Below the pieces are notes generated by a model. That model was not told where the DNA came from. It did not search any database and saw only the letters and a list, made by a program, of their open reading frames with translations. Both the position numbers and the translations under genes were made by a program. A DNA stretch of 64,000 nucleotides from Enchytraeus crypticus (lineage: Eukaryota > Annelida > Clitellata > Enchytraeida > Enchytraeidae), in NCBI GenBank assembly GCA_905160935.1, contig CAJHZI010000495.1, forward strand, positions 1,202,501-1,266,500, written 5' to 3'. This document shows, piece after piece, positions 1 through 13,129 of the stretch; position 1 is the stretch's first letter, and every line of letters begins with the position of its first letter.

Positions 1-144
1 AACCGTCGACTGCACTTGTCCATAAAAGATGACAAAGCCCTGAGGTACCAACCAAGATCAAAGTGTCAAACTATCCCAACCAAGGTCTAACGTTGATTAT
101 ATTATGACGATGACGACAACGACGACGACGACGATGATGATGAC

Positions 145-176
<32 letters not shown>

Positions 177-300
177 CGATAACGACGATGGTGATGATGA
201 TGATGATGATAGTATCATACAGTAATTGGCCCTTATGGCAAATTAACTTGATTCCTGTTACGCAGTGGAAGTGTTCAAATTATCAGATATAGACTTGTAC
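1..300 (+). repeat. SINE family A copy with (GAT)n tail
   Basis: The body begins before the window; 1-75 matches the segment following the tgaagaattgatcaaccg head seen in other copies. An imperfect GAT/GAC microsatellite (about 105-212) follows, then unique sequence shared with copy B at 20570-20690. The open frame across the microsatellite (Thr/Met runs) is not a gene. Confidence 0.7.
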
Positions 301-377
301 GTGTAATTTATTTCCTGGATTTTCAAGTTTCATATCTCCAGGCAAGTTCATAATAAAATTACTGTCAAAGTTTCGCG

Positions 378-381
<4 letters not shown>

Positions 382-431
<50 letters not shown>

Positions 432-542
432 CTGGTAAAGCTAAAGTTAACGTCAGTTTATTCACTCGAAAGCCATGCCAGTGGCGGCTGAGTCCTGGAT
501 TTGAACCCTGCACATACTGATCGCCACTGGCTCCAGCTATTA

Positions 543-614
<72 letters not shown>

Positions 615-658
615 CTATTATATATATATATGTGTATGTATGTGTGTGTGTGTGTGTG

Positions 659-701
<43 letters not shown>

Positions 702-721
702 GTATATACGTGTAAAAAAAG

Positions 722-768
<47 letters not shown>

Positions 769-770
769 TA
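382..770. repeat. (TA)n / (GA)n / (TG)n microsatellite cluster around a SINE B copy
   Basis: TA runs lie at 383-425, 546-580, 660-698 and 724-765, a GA run at 581-612 and a TG run at 640-658. A SINE B copy in reverse orientation occupies about 433-545. Open frames of Ile/Tyr and Arg/Glu repeats here are repeat translations. Confidence 0.9.
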
Positions 771-1082
771 ATGTATATACAAAACGGTAACTTGGAAATG
801 AAGACTCCTCTTATTGTCTAGTACGATGACATAATTTTTATTCTATTAATTACAGATACTATAATAAAAAGTAGCGAAGCATTAGAGAAATCAGAGATGC
901 TTCGAAACGTTATTTTACTAGGACATGCAAGTACCAATCTTGTTTCAACGGGTCTCAACGTCTTCTTCATTTTTAATATAGGCTTAATAAATTTTATAAT
1001 TCGTTAGATTAATAATAATAACATTACTACTACTAATAATAATAATACTAATAATAATAACCCGGTGTAAAGAACCTGGGGT

Positions 1083-1560
1083 TTGATAAAAACGATTCGA
1101 GCAATACGTGCTGAATCGCCGCCCGGCTACTCGAGGTCATCAATCGGCTTAAAAGAATTGTTGAAGCAGACTGCATTAAATCTTTGTAAAGTCATGGAAA
1201 GCCTTTCAAAGAAAAGATGTCTCTCGCTTATCGCCGGTTTGCTCTGCAATAAGTCTGCCTATGCCATTAATAAAGTCAACTCCTTCGGGATTTATCGGGC
1301 CCATGGTTTCAATAGCCACCGGAACAACTTCACATCCTAATGACAGATCACGGTATTTATCCAACTTCCTAGAGGCGGCATGAACAGCAGCACCACCGGC
1401 TGTGACTGAAGTCGTATTTAGGTAGGAGTTTGCCATAGTGTCAATGACCGTGACGTCCCAAACGGCACATTTACCGTTGCACCAGGGCACTAAAGTCATG
1501 CCGTCCGGACGCTTGCCGTCTGATCTGGACAACCCACTTGGTTCCTTAGAGGAAGGGATG
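1083..1560 (-). pseudogene. Retroelement C-terminal domain remnant, frameshifted
   Basis: Read from 1532 downward the frame gives RPDGMTLVPW, VWDVTVIDTMANSYL, then ETMGPINPEGVDF and GDKRETSFL, where it stops near 1206. Shifting frame continues with ERLSMTLQRFNAVC down to about 1150. This motif order is what I associate with the segment following reverse transcriptase in a group of invertebrate retroelements; that link is from memory and untested. Trinucleotide AAT/AAC arrays flank it (about 1010-1070 and 1598-1740), suggesting a retroposed fragment. The block is missing from duplicate copy B, so it arrived in copy A later or was lost from B. It is non-functional: truncated and frameshifted. 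Confidence 0.6.
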
Positions 1561-1597
1561 CCTGCTCTCGAAAGTGCTCGCTATATTATGTCATTTA

Positions 1598-1612
1598 AAT
1601 AATAATAATAAC

Positions 1613-1644
<32 letters not shown>

Positions 1645-1740
1645 TAACAATAATAATAATATTAATAATAACAATAATAATAATAACAATAATAATATTA
1701 TTAATAATAATAATAATAATAATATTAATAATAATAACCT
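1598..1740. repeat. (AAT/AAC)n microsatellite
   Basis: A long imperfect run of aataataac-type triplets; the poly-Asn open frame across it is an artefact. Confidence 0.95.
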
Positions 1741-1854
1741 CCGACAATTTCTATAACGGTTTCATGTGTGGTGTTCGGTTTTCGAGACCGCTTTACAGGT
1801 TCCAGGTAGGTTATTATTAATCCTTTCCATGTTTAATAATATCTTTGCTATTGT

Positions 1855-2000
1855 TAGCGCCAATCGGCAGCAAGGTCCGATAAAAGATTTACCTTGCATG
1901 GGCTAAGGGGATATCCATCATTACTTGACTGACCTGGGATCTGAACCCAAGCCACTTGTATCAGAGGCGTACAGGGTAAAAGATACGCCATAGCCCCTCC
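1855..2000 (-). repeat. tRNA-like SINE, family E
   Basis: On the minus strand, gggttcagatcccagg fits a Pol III B box and is followed by gtcagtcaagtaatgatgg. A second copy in the other orientation lies at 11145-11290. No intact tRNA cloverleaf is apparent. Confidence 0.5.
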
Positions 2001-2279
2001 CCAAAGATTGCCTCTTAGTCCGTTCCTAATGAAGTGAAACTGTTAGGAACCCTTAGAGTTTATACAAGGTACAAAGAGTACATATAGGCGAGACAAAATT
2101 TATTCGTAGGCCTACTTACATGACTTTCGTTCAACTTTGAAAACATTATAATTAAATTATCTAGGTTATTCATTTATATTTGCCCTTGTTTTTAATTGCA
2201 ATTGTATATTTTAGTTTTTATTTCTATTGCATGTTCTAGTAAAGCGAAACCGATATGTCCTCCATGCTCAAACCATGTT

Positions 2280-2412
2280 CAACACATTTAGATATATACT
2301 GTAGATATAGACAAATACATATAGACAAATACATAGGCTTAAAGACAAATACATATAGACTAATACTTCTAGGTAAATAGATATAGAAAAATACATATAG
2401 ACATATATACAA
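2280..2412. repeat. 12-14 bp minisatellite (acaaatacatatag)
   Basis: Short imperfect units of acaaatacatatag lie between two copies of a segment containing a splice-donor-like cttacatgat (minus strand atcatgtaag). The homologous array in duplicate copy B (21430-21860) is about three times longer. Confidence 0.8.
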
Positions 2413-2448
2413 CGACACATAGACGAGACAAAACTCAGTAGTACTTAC

Positions 2449-4044
<1,596 letters not shown>

Positions 4045-4304
4045 GATGCTGGACACTCTCTTCTACTAAAATGAGATAATATCCGCGGCAGCCTGCTAAC
4101 TGAACCAGAGGCATAGGGTATATAATTTTATTTCCACATAGCTCTGCCCCTCTCATTGTACTGCTCTCTATAACGCCTCGGCACACCTTAGTGCTCTTAT
4201 AACCTATTATATTAACTGGCTAATGTTAACGTCACTATCTATTCATATAGATTCGAATGGCACTTTCAATATAGACTATATCGCATGCATGTATGCCTAG
4301 CATT

Positions 4305-4600
4305 TTCGTCCTAAAATCTGGCGCAAAAATACGTTGAAGAGTTTTAGGGCATCCTACGAAACGATTCTAAGTTCATAGTTTTAAATGTTCTAATTTCCGT
4401 AGTTTTGTGACTGAATACTGCACAATTTTTTACTAGATTTTTTCTTTCAAGCGATAGTGCGCCGAAATGCATAGAGTAAGCATAGAAATAAGTAAAACCC
4501 TTAACATTGAGCTAATGAATGTCTCAATTGATCAGTGTGTAGAGCGTCATGTTGCGTCAGACTCTCCATGTAGTCGTGGAATCAATTCCCGTCCGAAACG
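4305..4600 (+). repeat. Dispersed repeat family D
   Basis: This dispersed unit carries ttcgtcctaaaatctgg, a segment around gattttagggcatcc, catagagtaagcatag and gagctaatgaatgtctcaa, followed by a SINE C-like segment with gtgtagagcgtcatg. Other copies lie at 22865, 24125 (reverse), 28500 and 46815. It has no coding frame of note; the family is unidentified. Confidence 0.7.
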
Positions 4601-5212
4601 TTCACGAATAGCTAAATTTATAAATTTTTATCAAATAAATGGCAGCATTTATTTATTTTCAAGAAAATCACAATGACACTGTACCCCATGACAGAATGAC
4701 GTGAAAAATGACAACAGACTAGAAGGCTCTCATGCATGCCCACAAAGGCTACAATTAAATTAAAATCAGTTCAAGGTACACAAAAAGCAATTATTCAAAT
4801 CCAAAATGGTGAGAATATTAAATAAATAGATTTGGTTGTAAATTGCACATGCAAGTTTGGGCGAGTTTTTGAATAGTCATGCTTTTTTCCAAAGATCGAA
4901 GGGTCGCTCTATTCCTGGTTCTTTATCGCTTTTGCATAAACTTTAAACACTATGTTTTGACCCTACGAGCCATGCTCCAGTAGCATGCATTCAAGGAGAC
5001 CATTACCAAAATTGTGCTGCTAAATATTCACGAAAAGCAAAACTTTAATCGGTGAAGTTTCATGTAAGAGCTTAGAGTCTAAGTATAAATAATATCGAAC
5101 AAGTTTTAGAATATTTTTGTAAATAAACGTTTTATTTTTGTAAGTAAAAGTTTTGACACAATCACAAACTTATATGTATGAACAGCATATATACAAGTAT
5201 AGAACAAGTACA

Positions 5213-5221
<9 letters not shown>

Positions 5222-5261
<40 letters not shown>
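5222..5261. repeat. (TA)n microsatellite
   Basis: A pure TA run directly before a LINE fragment. Confidence 0.95.
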
Positions 5262-5264
<3 letters not shown>

Positions 5265-6006
5265 TAATAATGGTAGCGAGCAATGAGCAACGAGAATGAA
5301 CTACAGAAGATAATGAATAGGCTGAATGACACGGCATTGAGATATGGCTTGAAGATTAGTATAAAACGACCAAGGTTATGAGGGTGTCCAATAATAAAGG
5401 TGAAGTTAATATCACAATAAATGGTACGAAATAGCAACAGGTAAGGGGTTTCAAATATGTGGGTCATACTATACTATAACCGATGACGGGATATGTGAGA
5501 CCGAAAGATGTAGTACGATTGCACCAGCAAAAGCGGCCTTTGGTAATAGGAAAGAACCTTTAACAAAAAGTCTGAAAAAAGACACAAAGATAAAGATAGT
5601 GAAAAGTTTGGTTTGGATCACGCTATTATATGAATGTGAAACATGGACCTTAAGTAAGGAAGATATTAGGAATCTGTAGGCACTGGAAATGTGAATTTGG
5701 AGAATAATGGAGAGGATTAGCTGAACTCAAAGGCTTAAAAGAAGTTCTGAAGAGAGTTGGTACTGATAGACGGTTGATAAGTATATTAATAAATAGGAAG
5801 GAGTTGGATAGGACATATTTTAAGGGGTATGGTCTATTATTAGAGGTCATAGAAGATAGAATGAAAGGAAAAAGAGGCAGAGGCAGGCCAAGATTAAGTA
5901 TATTAGATGATTTAAAGACCCACTCAAATGTGGAAATGAAAAGGAAAATGTAAGACAGAGAAGAATAGAGACGTTATATATCATGGATCTGCCAGTAGGC
6001 AGTGCA

Positions 6007-6010
<4 letters not shown>
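5262..6010 (+). mobile_element. LINE fragment, type 1 (3' end)
   Basis: The sequence matches the opposite-strand LINE at 13568-14706 over the post-RT region: mutated counterparts of MDRLNDT, TKVMRVSNNKGEVNI, FKYLGHT, CETWTL and the GHI...EGLL segment, ending in atggatctgccagtaggcag and tgcact just before a TA run. Several stops and frameshifts make it dead. It lies in the copy A-specific block 4888-7500. Confidence 0.8.
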
Positions 6011-6050
<40 letters not shown>

Positions 6051-6079
6051 CCTGCGAAGAAAGATGCCTCCTGGCAACA

Positions 6080-6180
6080 GTCTATCATCACCATCATCGG
6101 CATCATCATCCCGTTATTCCCAGTTTAATTAGGATCGGTATACGAATATTACGAATATACGTATCTTCTACACACCTCTC
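6080..6180 (-). repeat. SINE family A, 3' part
   Basis: The reverse complement ends cctaattaaactggga followed by GAT-type triplets, the signature tail of family A. Confidence 0.65.
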
Positions 6181-6189
6181 TGTCCCACA

Positions 6190-6960
6190 TAAGATTATCA
6201 ACAACATATATAATAAACGAATAATATAAATTATTTGATTTATATACTATAACAATAGCTAGAAAAATCGATGATTAACTACAATACTTTGTTAGACTAG
6301 TCATTGAAGGGGTTTCATCGTTACTAGGTTCGTTTTTCCCGTATTTTATTGTATAGTTGTATTGTATCCTCCTATTGCTGTGTCTCAGTACTAATGAATA
6401 AATACTATGACAGAAATACAACAGTATAATACAATGCTGACACAGAATCTATAGAATAATAATGTACACTAATAGCTGCTCTAAGTTTCACGGATGATTA
6501 TTTCACATTTAACCTCTTTAAAAGCTACAATACATCATTTCATGTTACGTTAAACGGTAACAGTTCGAGCGCAGAAGCCAGATACAGAATCACCATTAAC
6601 CGCGAGTAAAGGTTAATCGTATAAACTAGAATTTGAAGAGACTTTCTAAAGTTAATCCTAAGCCAGTTCTAATTTTAGTTGAAGAAGAATCATAACGGTG
6701 TATCCCTGGGTTTAGCAAGCGACCGGGACTAAAGCTAAAGAGGCGACTAATTAGTTCAGCTATATCGAATGAAGAGTCCAAGCTCTGCTTCCAAATCCCA
6801 GACTGAAGTTTATTAAGTTTGTCCGACTGTCTGGGTTCCTAATTGAACCCTGTGAACACTCCAGGATTCCGTCCACGGACTTATATACTGTAACACTGTG
6901 GGACTGCATTAGTATGACTAACAGTTTGAAATCGAACTACAAGTCTATGCAGGCATCAGA
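6190..6960. other. No gene seen
   Basis: AT-rich sequence with only short open frames and no recognisable repeat of the families defined here. Confidence 0.5.
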
Positions 6961-6962
6961 AA

Positions 6963-7093
6963 GCTAAAGCTAAAAAGCTAATGTTAACTTCAGTTTCCTC
7001 ACTCGAAAGCGATGTCAGTGACGGGCAAGCCCAGGATTTCAACCCTGCACACACTGATCCGCGGTCGAGTATCTGACCGACATCGTCACTTAA
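6963..7093 (-). repeat. SINE family B copy
   Basis: Near-complete reverse-orientation copy from agctaaagctaaaaagctaat to the tggctggatt-type head. A truncated second piece follows at about 7240-7305. Confidence 0.8.
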
Positions 7094-7329
7094 TCCAGCC
7101 AAAGACAGACAGAAGTAAAGCACGAGAAACGAAAATTCAGCGAAGAGTGTGAGTCATGGAATATTACGTGTGAAAGGTAACTGCTTAATAAAAAATTCTA
7201 ACCGCTACTAACTAAAAGGAAGCAACAATACTGTAAAAACCTTAAAACCGATATAAACGTCAGTATACTCACTCGAATGCGATGTCAATGACGGGCGAGC
7301 CGAATACTAATACTGTAAATACTAATTTA

Positions 7330-7770
7330 ATAAATTGATTAGTGTGGACAAAGCTCCAATACGATTCTGAAACATGGACATTAAGAAAGGAGAATGTTAG
7401 AAAACTGGAGGCATTCGAAATGTGACTACAGAGTAGCATGGAGAAAAACAAACGGACGGAAGAAGTTAAGATGGAGAAATTGCTATATAGGGATTGCATA
7501 AATTGACAATGGATAGCTATCACAAGGAATAAAAAGAAGTACTGTAGAGATACTGTCCTGACAGGGAATGGTTTAGAATGGTTTACTAAAGAAGGTAAAT
7601 GAAGAAAAATGAAAGGAAGAAAGGTTGGAGGAAGATCGAGACTTCGGATGCTAAATGATATGATTCGTATGTTAATATGAAGAGAAAAGTAGAGGATAAA
7701 ATGTGGAAGAGTTTTATGTCATGGACCTTTCAATAGGTAGTGGCACTAAGAAGGAGATATAGAGAGAGAG
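7330..7770 (+). mobile_element. LINE type 1 fragment, strongly diverged
   Basis: It retains gaaacatggacattaagaaa (ETWTLRK region) and the 3' end with atggacctttcaataggtag and gcactaagaaggagatatagagagagag. From 7500 on it is shared with copy B (23230-23485), so this insertion predates the segmental duplication. Confidence 0.7.
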
Positions 7771-7944
7771 AAAGATACTAGTGAGGGAGCATATATACAT
7801 AATTTTATACAGCTATGAAAGTCTTCGTTACGCTTTGATGCATAGCACCTGAATAAAGCATCTTTGAATAGTTTAATATTCTATAGGAAAAGAATGTCAT
7901 GCACCTTTTAGCTCGTACAGGATTATTCCATTGTGCGCAAGTCA

Positions 7945-7952
7945 ACGAGCAT

Positions 7953-8018
<66 letters not shown>
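7945..8018. repeat. (TA)n interrupted microsatellite
   Basis: TA runs broken by catata and catgta. Copy B has no run at the matching place (23675). Confidence 0.9.
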
Positions 8019-8019
<1 letters not shown>

Positions 8020-8286
8020 TATGCACAGCTTAACGCCCAACGACTTGGATGGTTGAGATAGACTTATCGCAGTAAGTTAGGCCTCAGTATATAGGTAATA
8101 ATGGCATAGGCCTAGTGGAATCTTTTTCATTGTGCTCACTAGTGAAAAGCTCTCTCATACATAAGCCTATTGTATGAGAGAGCATGTATGTCTCCCATTA
8201 AATCTATAAAATACGCAACCAAGGTAGTAAAATGTAATTTCTCTGATCCAAGATCTATAGATTAATTTCAGTCTTGAAAAATACTG

Positions 8287-8424
8287 ATAACGCTAAAGCT
8301 AAGGTTAACGTCAATTGCCTCACTCGAAAGCGTTGTCAATAGCGGACGAGCTCAGGATTTGAAACCCGCACCTACTGATCCGCGGTCGAGAATCTTACCG
8401 ACTCCGCCACTGACTCCAGCCATG
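8287..8424 (-). repeat. SINE family B copy (shared with 25316)
   Basis: Full-length reverse copy. Both duplicates carry it at the same position, so it predates the duplication. Confidence 0.85.
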
Positions 8425-8486
8425 ATTAACATATCATTTGTCTTCTGTTTACAGAGTGATAAATTTTGAATTCTCTTATTTGGAAA

Positions 8487-8818
8487 TTAGAAATATACTT
8501 CCTTATACAAATGAGGAATTTCTGGAGATATTTTTTACTGAGAGACAGCTGATAATTGTATTAAGAAATAGAAAGACAATTTGGATAGGACACATTCTAA
8601 GCGGAGAAGGTCTATTAATAGAGGTCATGAGGGTAAAATGGAAGAGAAATGAGGCAGGGGCAGGCCGAGATTAGGTATGTTGGATGATTTAAAGAACCAC
8701 GCATATGTGGACATTAAGAGAAAAGCGGAAGATAGAGAAGAATGGAGGCGTTATATACCATGGACCTGCCAGTAGACAGTGCACTAAGAGAGGGAAGGAA
8801 AGAAGGAAATTAGCATTA
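8487..8818 (+). mobile_element. LINE type 1, 3'-end fragment
   Basis: The frame gives TNEEFLEI, RQLIIVLRNRK, TIWIGHILSGEGLL, then ggcaggccgagattaggtat, and ends ccatggacctgccagtagac plus gcactaagagaggg. It interrupts sequence that is continuous in copy B at about 25505-25525, giving precise insertion edges. Confidence 0.85.
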
Positions 8819-9064
8819 TGTTCCAGATGCACTGAGAAGGTTCTCAATCTTTCTTTATGAATTAGAAAATATGTGTTGATTTGCTTAAAATTAAATTTTG
8901 TAAAAATTATTTATTGGAGATTATTTCATTATTTTAACAACCAAACACTTATGACATGATATCTCTATTAGAGACAAAATTTAACGTCGGTTTTTCTTTT
9001 CTATCTAAATAGAATTCACTTGCGATCGAATCACTAGCATCTGAGCAGAACTATTTGAATTTCT

Positions 9065-9305
9065 CTATAGCACAGTGGTTAGAGGCGTCAGGTACCGTCA
9101 TGAAGTTTTTATGATCGATTCTTAGGTGAATTTAACACTCGGTGTTTCAATTCCCGGCCGCGCTGATCTGAGAGTAAAATCTCGGACATTCACTGGACTG
9201 GTTACACGAAAAATGGAATAAATTCCCTAACAATTTAAAGATTTGTTGCTAAAAGTGATAGATATTAACATCGCTGATGATTTCACTACATTGGATGTTA
9301 TTAAT
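9065..9305 (+). repeat. SINE family C copy (tRNA-like)
   Basis: Family definition: the head tagcacagtggttagaggcg resembles a tRNA A box and a B box (ggttcgaatcccagc in better copies) follows about 80 nt later. That spacing is far wider than in a normal tRNA. After it come gctgatctgagagtaaaatc, attcactggactggttacac and a tail with gatcatttcactataatgcg. In this copy the B box has decayed to gtttcaattcccggc. It is shared with copy B at 25763. Confidence 0.75.
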
Positions 9306-9339
9306 TAATTATTAGTGTTAACTTAACTCCCTATATAAA

Positions 9340-9440
9340 AAGCTAAAAAGCTAAGGTTAACGTCAGTTTCCTCACTCGAAAGTGATGTCAGTGACGGGCG
9401 AGCCCAGGATTTGAACCCCGCACATACTGATCCGCGGTCG
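9340..9440 (-). repeat. SINE family B, 3'-end piece (copy A only)
   Basis: A partial copy sitting where copy B (about 26060) is uninterrupted, so it was inserted after the duplication. Confidence 0.75.
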
Positions 9441-9544
9441 GATATTATAATAGCAGTATAGTTACATTTGATAACTCAGACCTTGACCTCTTCCATCCAC
9501 ATTTCAAAGTTTTCTTTTAAATCAGATCAGTATTTCCTTTCCTG

Positions 9545-9770
9545 TGAGATTCCTTATTACATTCCGCCGTACGTCTAAATTTTATTATTAGACCCGCTTG
9601 CCTTAGATCTTGGACTTGCACTGTTTTGATCTCGCTTTCTGTTGTGGTCTCTGTGTTTTCAGTCGTCATCGTGTGGTGCTGTGGCGCCTGTTTGTGTAGA
9701 GTCTGCAAGAGTCGTCCCTGACATTACCTTACGGCGAGGAACCGGACGTTAAATTCCTATTGATTGAGCA
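9545..9770 (+). repeat. SINE family F copy
   Basis: Contains cttggacttgcactgttttg, gcgcctgtttgtgtagagtc, then gtcgtccctgacattacctt and cggcgaggaaccggacgtta, with a short attgattg end. Other copies lie at 26165 and, reversed, at 40690 and 60060. The gaggaa..gacgttaa 3' end is shared with SINE B. Confidence 0.7.
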
Positions 9771-10392
9771 ATTTCATAGTTAGTTAATGTTCTACCCATT
9801 CTATAACAGTTTTTCTTCTAGTGCCTTTGAATTGTAACGAGCATATGGAACTCATTTTCCTTTAATTCCATACTGTTTCTGCCCTTCTTTGTCTTGCCTC
9901 ACATTAGACTTAACATTCTCATTTCTCTCACATGAAAGCTCTGTAAACGTTCCCTTTTAAATGCAAAGGTTCCCTTCTGCTAATGTTCCCCTATATCTCT
10001 TATTAGAGAATTACAACTAAGCCAATTGGAGAAGTAAATAACTGTATTATATAACTACATGCAATAATATCTGACACTACGTATAAAGTCTTCCTTTTGT
10101 TAGAGCGATTTGAATAGAAATTTCTATAATAACCAGTCCAGTAAAGTATAACTGGAACGAAAGTCCCAGGTATTTCTATTCAGAGTCGGTGTTCAAGCGA
10201 AACCGCTATAACGGGCCAAAAGTTTTGGATATTCATGTCTCCAAGCATAAACCAACTTAACATTTCTAGTGCGTATGCCCAAAATCTTCATGAAACAAAT
10301 TTACAAAGCACCCTTAATACTTAGTTCATGAGTTTATTAGAAGCAAAACTAAATTAAATGAAAGGAATCACATATTACAGCCATATCATGCA

Positions 10393-10462
10393 AACGCTCG
10401 TCACTGACATCGCTTTCGTGTGAGGAAACTCACGCTGACATTAGCTTTTTTAGCTTGTACAT
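10393..10462 (+). repeat. SINE family B, 3' fragment (copy A only)
   Basis: cgtcactgacatcgctttcg and gaggaaactcacgctgac mark the element's 3' half; copy B reads straight through at about 27122. Confidence 0.75.
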
Positions 10463-10649
10463 CAAATCAATGAATATAAGTACTTGAAACATTTATATCA
10501 CTGCAATCATATAAATCAAAACCCAATACTTAATTCATTAAATCTAATGGCTAATTGAGTAGGCACATGATGCTCTATCTAACTGACCACCAGAGAAAAT
10601 ATGCACTAGTAATTATATTGGTAGTTGATAAACTATTAGGTCTACAGGT

Positions 10650-11140
10650 ATACAGATTAGCAAATATATTGGAGAGTTGCCATTAGTATTCCCTCTTGTC
10701 CCGCAAGAGGACGGTCGCAACTATTGTAGCTATCGCTTTTTTGAACTAAGGACATCATGAACTATTTTTATTATATCCTTTTAGTGGGAATATTTTCTTT
10801 AAAAAGAATCAATAATTATTTTATTATTTACGTTACCTGTGAAAATGATATGTTTGAAGACACGCACTGTGTAGGCATTTCTATATCTTTTAGACGCTAA
10901 ATTTTGTTAGCACTTTCTGATATAAAGTGGATAAAATAAAGTAACTAGTCCGCTGTTCTACAAGCAGCGCCGTACATTTGAAATTGGATTGATGATAATG
11001 AAAGTGATAATAGTAGCTTTGAGAGTGAGGACTACAATGCTGAATGTGAAAATAAAGTAACTAACGTTTAGATATCAAAAATGATTTTATAGGCAAGAAA
11101 TTAAATTAAATTTTCCTACTTTGGTTAGGGGATGTAGCAA
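10650..11140. other. No gene recognised
   Basis: After the duplication breakpoint comes AT-rich unique sequence. Near 10700 there is a small palindrome (cctcttg / caagagg). A short acidic open stretch near 10990-11060 (DDNESDNSSFESEDYNAE) has no start, splice context or recognised family. Confidence 0.4.
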
Positions 11141-11144
11141 AATG

Positions 11145-11290
11145 GGAGATATGGCGTAACGTTAAAGTGTTTGCTTCGGATGCAAGAGGCTCAAGTTTTG
11201 TCCAAAGTCCAGGTCAGTCAGCAAATGATGGATAACCCCTTGGGCTCATGAAAGGTTAATCATTTATCTCAATTTGTTGCCAGTTGTCCC
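11145..11290 (+). repeat. SINE family E copy
   Basis: Matches 1855-2000 in opposite orientation over ccaggtcagtcag, aatgatggataacccctt and gttgcc; the B box is eroded. Confidence 0.5.
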
Positions 11291-11362
11291 TATCAATAGA
11301 CAATGATAAACCATGGAAAGATCTACAGGAACCTACGGCAGGCCAAATGGATTTTGAAGCTG

Positions 11363-11493
11363 ATGAAGCTAAGATTAACGTCAGTTGCCTCACTCGAAAG
11401 CGATGTCAGTGACGGGCGAGCACAGGATTTGAACCCCGCACCTACTGATCCGCGGACGAGTATCTTACCGACTTCGCCACTGGCTCAGCCAGT
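11363..11493 (-). repeat. SINE family B copy, best preserved
   Basis: Family definition, read on the minus strand: gccagtggcgaagtcggtaa fits a Pol III A box (TGGCNNAGTNGG) and cggggttcaaatcctg fits a B box (GGTTCRANTCC) at normal tRNA spacing, so the head is tRNA-derived. It ends with tgacatcgctttcgagtgag and gaaactgacgttaa, followed by ttagct-type repeats. About 17 copies occur in the window. Confidence 0.85.
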
Positions 11494-11639
11494 AAAAATT
11501 AGTAGGCATAAGTGCTCGACCCAGTGCTGTAATTATACTATATTATATTATACATTAATAGACGTAGGGCCTACTGCACCCGTGTGCAAAAATACACACA
11601 TACAGGAAAATGGGCACTTTTAACTACAATAATCATCAT

Positions 11640-13128
11640 CAGTTCCTTGGGTTCTGTACAGAACAAAGGGCGGAAACGTTCCTCCATTCGTTTCTATCAT
11701 CAGCAATCTTCACAGCGTCGTCTCATGAAATGTTTAATGCTCTCACCAGATCCTTATTGATCGTATTCAGCCAAGTACTTCTAGGTCTCCCTCGTTTTCT
11801 TTTTCCTTAAGTTGGCTTCCAGATATCTGCAGTCTTTGCGTATCTATCCTCAGACATTCTCGGTACATGACCTAAAAACCTCAACCTTCTCTCAGAAACG
11901 ATTTCATCTAATTTTTCTTTATCCACTCCTTTCGAGTACTGTTTCATTTTTGACGTGGTCCCAGGGGCGGATATAGGAATTTTTTAAAGGGGGGGCCGAA
12001 ATGTTTTTTAGAGTGTACATTTTTTTACTTTTTTCGGGACATGTGGCGCAACATGACAATTTTTTGTGGGGGAGCTCAAAATTTTTTCACTACTGCGTTC
12101 GGCTCATAGAGTGAGTGTATCCCCGTACCTGACCCCCCCCCTCCCCGCTCATACCCGTCAAGGGAAAACCTAAAATCCTACATTTGTTTTGAAAAGTAGG
12201 TCAATTTTTTCACCTCTGAAGAAACTTTGCGGATTTCGACGAATTGCAGAAGTGACCTAATTTTGGCGGTAGGGGGGGGGGCTTAAGCCCCTTCAAGCCA
12301 AGGCTGTTTGCACCACTGCTACGGGAGAGCTTTCATATTCTTTACGTACAACCTTTTTTCCTCTAATGCAGTGGTTATGCATTGGTTCAAGTGAAAATTG
12401 AGAGCTAGTCAACATTGTTTTGGACCCCCTTCCATTATACAGTGCTCCTAGTATATCCTAGAAACAAATCGAGCTTTGGAACTGAGTTCCCTGTCTTACC
12501 CTCCCCCGGACCCCCCTTACCATCTCCATTACTAACATATTTTAACATCGAAATTCCCATAAAAACAATGAAAATATATCCTGTCTTACCCCCCCCCCCG
12601 GCCCCCCCTAACCACCTCCGTTACTAACGTATTTTCACATCGAAATTGCCATAGAAATAATGAAAATATTGTTTAAAAAATATTTCGGCGGACCTAAGGG
12701 GGGAGCCCGGGCCCCCTGGGCCCACCCTGGATCCGCCACTGCGTGGTCCCAATAGTGGATATTTAAAATTCTTCTGAGGCATCTTTGTTGAAAACAGTTT
12801 AATTTGTGCTATATTTTATTAGTACTTTCCCAGGTTTCACATGCATACATTAAAACTGGTTGAATAATTGTTGAATATATTTTTATCTTCAATTGCTCCT
12901 CAATTTTATTACTTTTCCAAACATACTGGAGCTTTTGTAATACGTCATATGCTTTACCGATTCTACTCTCCACATCTCTTTCAATTGATCCATTTTGCGA
13001 TATTGTATTGCCTAGATACGTGAACTTTTTTACCCTTTCAACCTCACTTTGATTAACTCCTATCGCGAATATATCTGTCTCTGCAGTTGTGAAGATTTTT
13101 GTCTTTTCAGAGCTGATTATTAAACTAC
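11640..13128 (-). mobile_element. LINE fragment, type 2 (post-RT region), split by a hAT element
   Basis: Read from 13128 downward: ISSEKTKIFTT, VERVKKFTYLGNTIS, VESRIGKAYDVLQKL, IKIYSTIIQPVLMYACETW, then NCFQQRCLRRILNIHYWD, with one in-frame stop. It resumes beyond the inserted element down to about 11640 with more stops. This order is typical of the region after the catalytic core in endonuclease-type non-LTR retrotransposons. It differs clearly in sequence from the type 1 LINE next door. It is dead. Confidence 0.75.
11962..12741. mobile_element. Non-autonomous hAT element with perfect 8-bp target duplication
   Basis: Outer ends are cagRggcggat on the left and, read inward on the other strand, cagtggcggatccaggg on the right. 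The 8-bp direct repeat cgtggtcc flanks it exactly (11954-11961 and 12742-12749), the hallmark of hAT insertion. Inside are G/C homopolymer runs and an internal duplication of a roughly 110-bp unit (tgtcttaccctcccccgg near 12490 and 12572). No transposase frame is present. It interrupts the type 2 LINE, whose halves rejoin cleanly when it is removed. Confidence 0.85.
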
Positions 13129-13129
13129 A

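Noticed and set aside
104..292. Open frame of Thr/Met/Asp-type repeats
   Set aside because: It translates the (GAT/GAC)n tail of a SINE; no homology, no splice context.
501..767. Ile/Tyr and Arg/Glu repeat proteins here and at other TA/GA runs
   Set aside because: TA and GA microsatellites are stop-free in several frames; these are artefacts.
10980..11070. Acidic stretch like the N-terminus of a piggyBac-type transposase
   Set aside because: Too short, with no downstream transposase motifs and no TTAA-flanked ends found.
11363..11493. Possible tRNA gene (A and B boxes)
   Set aside because: The same sequence recurs about 17 times with a common non-tRNA tail, and no cloverleaf can be drawn; it is a SINE.
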